From Stramonita haemastoma (taxonomy: Eukaryota; Mollusca; Gastropoda; Neogastropoda; Muricidae), in assembly GCA_030674155.1 (NCBI GenBank), contig CM060339.1, positions 41,806,777 through 41,870,776 on the forward strand: a stretch of DNA of 64,000 bases, written 5' to 3'. The notes under the pieces are model-generated. The model was not told the DNA's origin. It ran no database searches and worked only from the letters and a program-made list of their open reading frames with translations. Within the stretch, counting starts at the first letter, position 1; each line of letters starts with the position of its first letter. Positions 59,497 through 64,000 of this stretch are shown here, one piece after another. The position numbers and the translations under genes were made by a program.

Positions 59497-59791
59497 AGCA
59501 AAAATGTATGTGAAAGACTAATGATATAAGATGTTAAGTATGGCGGCGAGTAAAGTGTGAGTGTTTTCTTTCATTTTTATGACGTAATGAGATCAAAATT
59601 AATGTGAATTGGTAATAAAACTGTAGTAGTTGGTATAATGTTGCGTATAATGTTGAGCGAAATTTGTAAGATGTAAAACGTAATGCAATGATGTGGATTG
59701 TATTAATGTTTTAAAAATATTGCATCAAATTGGAAAACAAAAATACCTGGTGCTGTGATTGGCATTAATAATCTGTGAAATGACTTCAGAT

Positions 59792-59862
59792 GATATTGGT
59801 GGCAGATCTGTATATTGATTTTCTGTTGGAAGATTGATGGCAGATTTTACACAAACACATCT
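59792..59862 (+). repeat. Hairpin core 24
   Basis: GATATTGGTGG left, ATTGATTTTC with loop TGTTG, right end ACAAACACATC. Confidence 0.91.
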
Positions 59863-59929
59863 TACGAAAAATGTAAAAGACTGATGAAATATAATTTAAA
59901 GTGTATGGTTGAATAGAGTATGCCTGTGT

Positions 59930-60370
59930 TTTTTGTTGAGGTAGAGGATAAATGAACCTGTGTTTGTAGGGGTTTTGGGGGTGGGGAGGGTAAATGTGGG
60001 GGGGGGGTGTTTTTTTTTTTTTTTTTTTTTTTTTTTTGGGGGGGGAATATGCCTGGGTCTTTTTTTTTGGGGGGAGGAGAGGGTAATTGTGCATGTTTGC
60101 TTTTGTTGGGAAAGAGGATAAATGTTCCTTTTTTTTGGGGGGGGGGAGGGGGGGGCAGAAATAAGCCTGTGTGTTTTTTTTTTGGAGGGGGAAGAGGATA
60201 GATGTGCCTGTGGGTTTGTTTGTTTGTTTGTTTGGGTTTTTTTTTGGGGGGAGAGGGTAAATGCGTCTGTGGCTTTTTTTGGGGGGAGGGTAAAATAGTG
60301 TGCTTCTGTGTTTTTATTGGTGGATGAGGGTAAATGTGCCTGTGTTCTTTTTGTTTTTTTTATGTGGGCA
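59930..60370 (+). repeat. G-run/T-run minisatellite block 5
   Basis: About ten units with AGGATAAATG, GGTAAATGTG or GATAGATGTGCCTGTG, separated by T-runs and G-runs. (GTTT)n lies at 60216-60233. Confidence 0.88.
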
Positions 60371-60414
60371 GAGGTTTGTAGTTTAGTGTTATTTTTTTTA
60401 ATAAAGAATTTAGG

Positions 60415-60486
60415 TGCTGGTGGTGGCAGATCTGTGTATTAATCTCCTACTGGAAGATTGATGGCAGATTTTACACCAACACATCT
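60415..60486 (+). repeat. Hairpin core 25
   Basis: Left GTGCTGGTGGTGGCAG; inner arm ATTAATCTCC with loop TACTG. Right half consensus. Confidence 0.91.
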
Positions 60487-60654
60487 TCCGAAAAATGCAT
60501 GTGAAAGATTAATAGTATATAATATTAAGTGTAGTATGGATGAGATGTGCCTGGTGCCTGGATTTTACTTTTTTTTTAATATTGAGATTAAATGTGAATG
60601 GACAATATAAATATATGTTGCATAATGGTGTATATAATGCCAGTGGGAGTTGTT

Positions 60655-61182
60655 TTTCTTTCTGATGAGGGGAGGGAGAGAGAGAGGGTTAGTTGTGCCT
60701 GTCTGATTGTTGGGGGTTGGGGGGGATGAGGGGGTAAATGTGCCGATGTTGCTGGGATTATTTTTTGGGGGAGAGGGTAATGTGCCTGTAGTTTTTCTTG
60801 GAGAAGGGGGGGGGGGGGAATGTGCTGTCTATCTTTTTTATTTATTTTTTTCGGGGGGGGGGGGGAAATGTACCTGTGTTGTTTTTGGAGGGAGGGGGAG
60901 GTGGTAAATATGCCTGTGTGTTTTAATTTGGGGGGAGAGTAAATGCTAGTGTGTTGGTTTTTTGATTGATTTTTTTATCGAGGGGGGTGGGAGGTACATG
61001 TGCCTGTGTTATTTCTTTTATGGGGTGAGGTTTGTGTGCCTGTGTTTTGTTTTGTTTTGTTTTGTTTGGGGGGGAGGTTAGTGTGCCTGTGGTTTTTTTT
61101 TTTTTTTTTTTTGGGGGGGGTGGGGGGGGGGACTAAATTTGCCTGTGTTGATTTTTTTTTAGATAAGAGGGTAAATGTACTG

Positions 61183-61226
<44 letters not shown>

Positions 61227-61265
61227 TGTGTGTGTGTGTGTGTGGTCCGGGAGAGGGTAAATGTG
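60655..61265 (+). repeat. G-run/T-run minisatellite block 6 with (GT)n
   Basis: About twelve irregular units (GGGAGAGGGTAATGTGCCTG and variants), (TTTTG)n at 61042-61066, and a GT tract at 61184-61243 just before CCGGGAGAGGGTAAATG. Confidence 0.88.
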
Positions 61266-61322
61266 CCCTTGTGGTTTGTTTGTAGTTTGGTGTTTTTTTT
61301 GTTTTTTTTAATAAACTTTAAA

Positions 61323-61391
61323 TGATGTTGGTGGCAGATCTGTGTATTGATCTTCTGCTGGAAGATTGATGGCAGATTTTACACCAACATA
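61323..61391 (+). repeat. Hairpin core 26
   Basis: Consensus through CACCAACA; the terminal CATC pairing segment is lost (TATTTTTAAG). Confidence 0.93.
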
Positions 61392-61829
61392 TTTTTAAGA
61401 AAATCTGTTGTGTAGTGGATGGGAGTTTTTTTTTTAAGTAATGAGATCAGATGTGAATTTCCAAGAAACATTTTTGTTGTATAATAAAATAGGAAATGCA
61501 CCCTTGTTTTCTGTCTTTCTTTTTTTTCCCATGGCATGAAATGTGAAAACAAAAAGAAAGCTTGTGTTTTGATTGGCATTGGTATTTCAATGATTTTATT
61601 TACATCATAGGATAAAATGTGCCTGTGTTCTTTGGTTTTCTTTTCTTTATGTTTTTTTAAATGAGATCGATTGTGAAATGATAAGATAATGTAGAAGGTT
61701 GTAAAATTGTGTTATTAGTGTGCCTGAAGAGGACTTTTTATTTGCTACTTTTTAATTTGCATAAAATTTGAAGACAATAAGAAAGCTTGTGCTGTGATTG
61801 GCATTGATATTATGTGAAATGACTTTAGA

Positions 61830-61901
61830 TGATGTTGGTGGCAGATCTGTGTGTTAATCTTCTGCTGGAAGATTGATGGCAGATTTACAGCAATACATCT
61901 T
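61830..61901 (+). repeat. Hairpin core 27
   Basis: Inner arm GTTAATCTTC; right side AGATTTACAGCAATACATC, so the outer 3' arm is altered. Confidence 0.91.
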
Positions 61902-62092
61902 CATGCTATGTGTCTTATGGTGTGTAAAGTGTGCTTGCCAATGTGTTTTTAATCGAATCAAATGAAGAATTGGGAGAAAAATTCAGGCTGTATAATGGTG
62001 TGGACAGTGTGTGAGAGGAGGGGCGGCTTGCTTTTTTTTAACATAATCCCATCAAATGGAAAGGAGTAACAAAGATTATCATATGATTGCCA

Positions 62093-62136
62093 TGCTGGTG
62101 GGGAAGATTGATGGCAGATTTTACACCAACACATCT
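62093..62136 (+). repeat. Hairpin core 28, truncated
   Basis: GCTGGTGGGGAAGATTGATGG in two parts: everything between the left outer arm and GGAAGATTGAT is deleted. Confidence 0.88.
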
Positions 62137-62199
62137 AACAAAAAATGTTAAAGACTGATGGGATTTAAGTGTAGGGTTGAATAGAGTGTGCCTGTGTGT

Positions 62200-62504
62200 T
62201 TTTGTTGAGGGAGAAGATAGATGTGCCAGTGTTTAGTATTTTGGTTGTTTTTTCTAAGGGGGCGGGGAGGGTAAATGTGCCGGTGTTGGGTTTTTTTTTT
62301 GGGGGGAGGAGGGGGTAAAGGTGCCTGTGTGTGTGTGTGTTGTTTTTGTTGTGTTTGTTTTTGGGGGGAGGGGTAAAATAATGTGCCTGGTGTTTGTTTT
62401 TTTAAGGGGAAAAGGGTTAATGTGTCTGCGTGTTTGGTTGTTTATTTTTAGGGGGAAGGAGGGAAAAATAATGCGTTTTTTTTTTATTGGGAGATGAGGG
62501 TAAA

Positions 62505-62572
<68 letters not shown>

Positions 62573-62669
62573 TGTGTTTACAGGAGCAGAGGATACATGT
62601 GCCAGTATTTGTTGATTTTGGTGTTGTTTTTTTTGGGGGTTGTTGTTTTTTGTTGTTGTTTTTTTTTTG

Positions 62670-62700
<31 letters not shown>

Positions 62701-62740
62701 GGAGAGTACAAATGTGCCTGTGTTGTTTTTTTTGTTCGGT
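62200..62740 (+). repeat. G-run/T-run minisatellite block 7 with (GT)n
   Basis: About nine units with GGGTAAATGTGCC, GGGTAAAGGTGCCTG or AAAATAATGTGCC, a GT tract at 62508-62575, and a GTT-rich link at 62637-62680 like that in block 3. Confidence 0.88.
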
Positions 62741-62771
62741 GAATGTTATTTTTTTAATAATGACTTTAGAT

Positions 62772-62843
62772 GATGTTGGTAGCAGATCTGTGTAATAATC
62801 TTCTGCTGGAAGAGTGATGGCAGATTTTACACAAACACATCTT
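62772..62843 (+). repeat. Hairpin core 29
   Basis: GTTGGTAGCAG left; inner arms AATAATCTTC and GAAGAGTGAT; right end ACAAACACATC as in core 24. Confidence 0.91.
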
Positions 62844-63221
62844 ACGAAAAAAAATGAATGAAAGACTAAAGGTATATGATTTTAAGAATAGGATTGGATA
62901 AAATATGCCTGTTGTTTTTTTTCTCTGTCTCTGGGAAAAGTTTTCTTTTTTTAATCACTTCAAATTTGAAATAAAGAAACCGAAGCTTGTTCTGTGATTG
63001 CCATTGATATTTCAATGATTTTATGTATAGTATGTGGTTTGTTTTGTCTTTCTTTTTAAATTATAATATCCATTGAAAGTCAAGAGGAAAATGTAGAATG
63101 CTGTGTAATAGTGTAAAAAAATGTGTAGGAGTGGTTTTGTTTGTTTTTTAATCGCATCACCTGTAAAAAAAGAAAGCTTGTGCTGTGATTGGCATTAACA
63201 TTCTGTGAAAATACTTAAGAT

Positions 63222-63292
63222 GATGTTGGTGGCAGATCTGTGTATTGATCTTCTGCTTGAAGATTGATGGTAGATTTTACACCAACACATCT
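63222..63292 (+). repeat. Hairpin core 30
   Basis: Loop region CTGCTTGAAGATT (one change) and GGTAGATTTTA; outer arms perfect. Confidence 0.93.
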
Positions 63293-63932
63293 AACGAAAA
63301 TGTATGTTAAAGACTAGTACTGTGTCATATTTAAATGTATTTTAGATAAAATATAACTGCATGGCTGCTTTTTCTTTTTTAAAGTTATGAGATCAAATGT
63401 AAATTAACATGGTAAATATATGTTGCATAATAGTGTATAAAACTACAGCAGGATGTTTTTCTTTTTTTTCTTTTTTTTTTAATCCCATCAAATGTGAAAC
63501 GAAAAGAAAGCTAGTGATGTAATTGCCATTGCTAATTTAATAATTGTATGCATAGTACAGGACAAAACGTGCATATGTGGCTTTTTCTCTTTTTTTTTAT
63601 AACAATGAGATTAAATGTAAACAGCAAAGAAAAATTTGGATCTAGTAACTTGTATAATAATGTTGAAAGTGTGCCAGAACATTTTTTTTTTAAGGATAAA
63701 ACGTGTCTATGTGGCTTGATTTTCGTTGTGTTTTTTTTTATAACAATGAGATTAAAATAATGTAAACAGCAAATAAAAAAAATGGATCTAGTAACTTGTA
63801 TAATAGTGTTGAAAGTGTGCCAGAACAGGTTTTCTTTTTATTATTATTATTTTAAAAATCACATCAGATTTAAAAACAAAAAGAAAGCTTGTGCTGCGAT
63901 GGGCATTGATATTCTGTGAAATGACTTTAGAA

Positions 63933-64000
63933 GATGTTGGTGGCAGATATGTGTATTGATCTTCTGCTGGAAGATTGATGGCAGAATTTACACCAACACA
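63933..64000 (+). repeat. Hairpin core 31, cut by window end
   Basis: GCAGATATGTG in the 5' arm and GCAGAATTTA in the 3' arm; the window ends at CACCAACACA. Confidence 0.92.

Larger units (their letters stand above)
48503..64000 (+). repeat. Satellite E: complex AT-rich array with 31 conserved hairpin cores
   Basis: A core of about 72 bp recurs 31 times, 230-910 bp apart, always in the same orientation. Between cores lie recurring but much more diverged modules: GAAAACAAAAAGAAAGCTTG, TGCTGTGATTGGCATTGATA, TTCTGTGAAATGACTTTAG, GATTTTAAGTATAGTA, ATGAGATCAAAT, TGTTGTATAATAGTGTAG, and T-run/G-run minisatellite blocks. Larger segments repeat too: cores 5-6, 12-13, 22-23 and 27-28 share the same intervening sequence, and cores 1-2 parallel 6-7. 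No protein product is recognised. The array runs past the window end. Confidence 0.93.

Noticed and set aside
48503..64000. Repeated peptide on the minus strand of the hairpin cores (VGVKSAINLPAEDQYTDLPP)
   Set aside because: The frame is open only over the 72-bp core, flanks carry stops and no acceptor/donor pair is consistent; cores with internal deletions or 1-nt insertions break it.
48503..64000. Self-cleaving ribozyme (hammerhead) in satellite E
   Set aside because: CTGATGG words occur after some cores, but no CTGATGA...GAAA arrangement with the needed helices is seen in a constant position.

Overview
The window looks like eukaryotic, metazoan heterochromatin-like DNA. It holds no protein-coding gene I can support, apart from the decayed 3' end of a non-LTR retrotransposon reverse-transcriptase ORF. 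The evidence is many tRNA-derived SINEs with intact A and B boxes, very abundant (CA)n/(GA)n microsatellites, several satellite arrays, one 100-N scaffold gap, and the lack of any long non-repetitive ORF. From memory, the SINE types and the CA-rich landscape resemble molluscs, perhaps a marine gastropod. I could not verify this and hold it loosely.

Layout. 1-4904: satellite A, about 392 bp per unit, forward; subfamily A1 to about 3145, then A2. A 422-bp MITE-like element with terminal inverted repeats sits in A2 at 3721-4142. 4905-8084: microsatellites and two tRNA-SINE families. 8085-12060: a heavily diverged tandem repeat of about 41 bp (satellite B), interrupted at 9871-10959. 12106-14272: minisatellites, GA/CAGA/CA tracts and a duplicated dispersed repeat. 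14273-16400: single-copy sequence passing into low-complexity, poor-looking sequence that ends in the gap (16401-16500). 16769-23385: satellite A again, reversed, in the order A2 then A1, so it mirrors the first array. 23386-34473: satellite C, about 405 bp per unit, forward. It is homologous to A and carries a 5'-truncated LINE at 29867-30410. 34474-41640: triplet arrays, SINEs of five families and coding-period minisatellites. 41640-44310: satellite D, about 520 bp, whose units each carry an exon-like cassette of about 97 nt flanked by AG and GT. 44311-48500: minisatellites and GT tracts. 48500-64000: satellite E, a complex AT-rich array with T-run/G-run minisatellite modules.

The most interesting structure is in satellite E. 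Thirty-one copies of a core of about 72 bp are much better conserved than the sequence between them. The edges of the conserved core coincide with the edges of an imperfect palindrome. Read as RNA from the + strand it folds into a pre-miRNA-sized hairpin with about 30 base pairs, several of them G-U pairs that hold only on that strand. Other points worth a look are a SINE with a tRNA-like head followed by a 5S-rRNA-like promoter segment, stop-codon depletion in three frames of satellite A, and a Z-DNA-prone tract in every A and C monomer.

Positions come from reading the sequence by eye. Boundaries of diverged repeats are good to roughly 5-30 bases.
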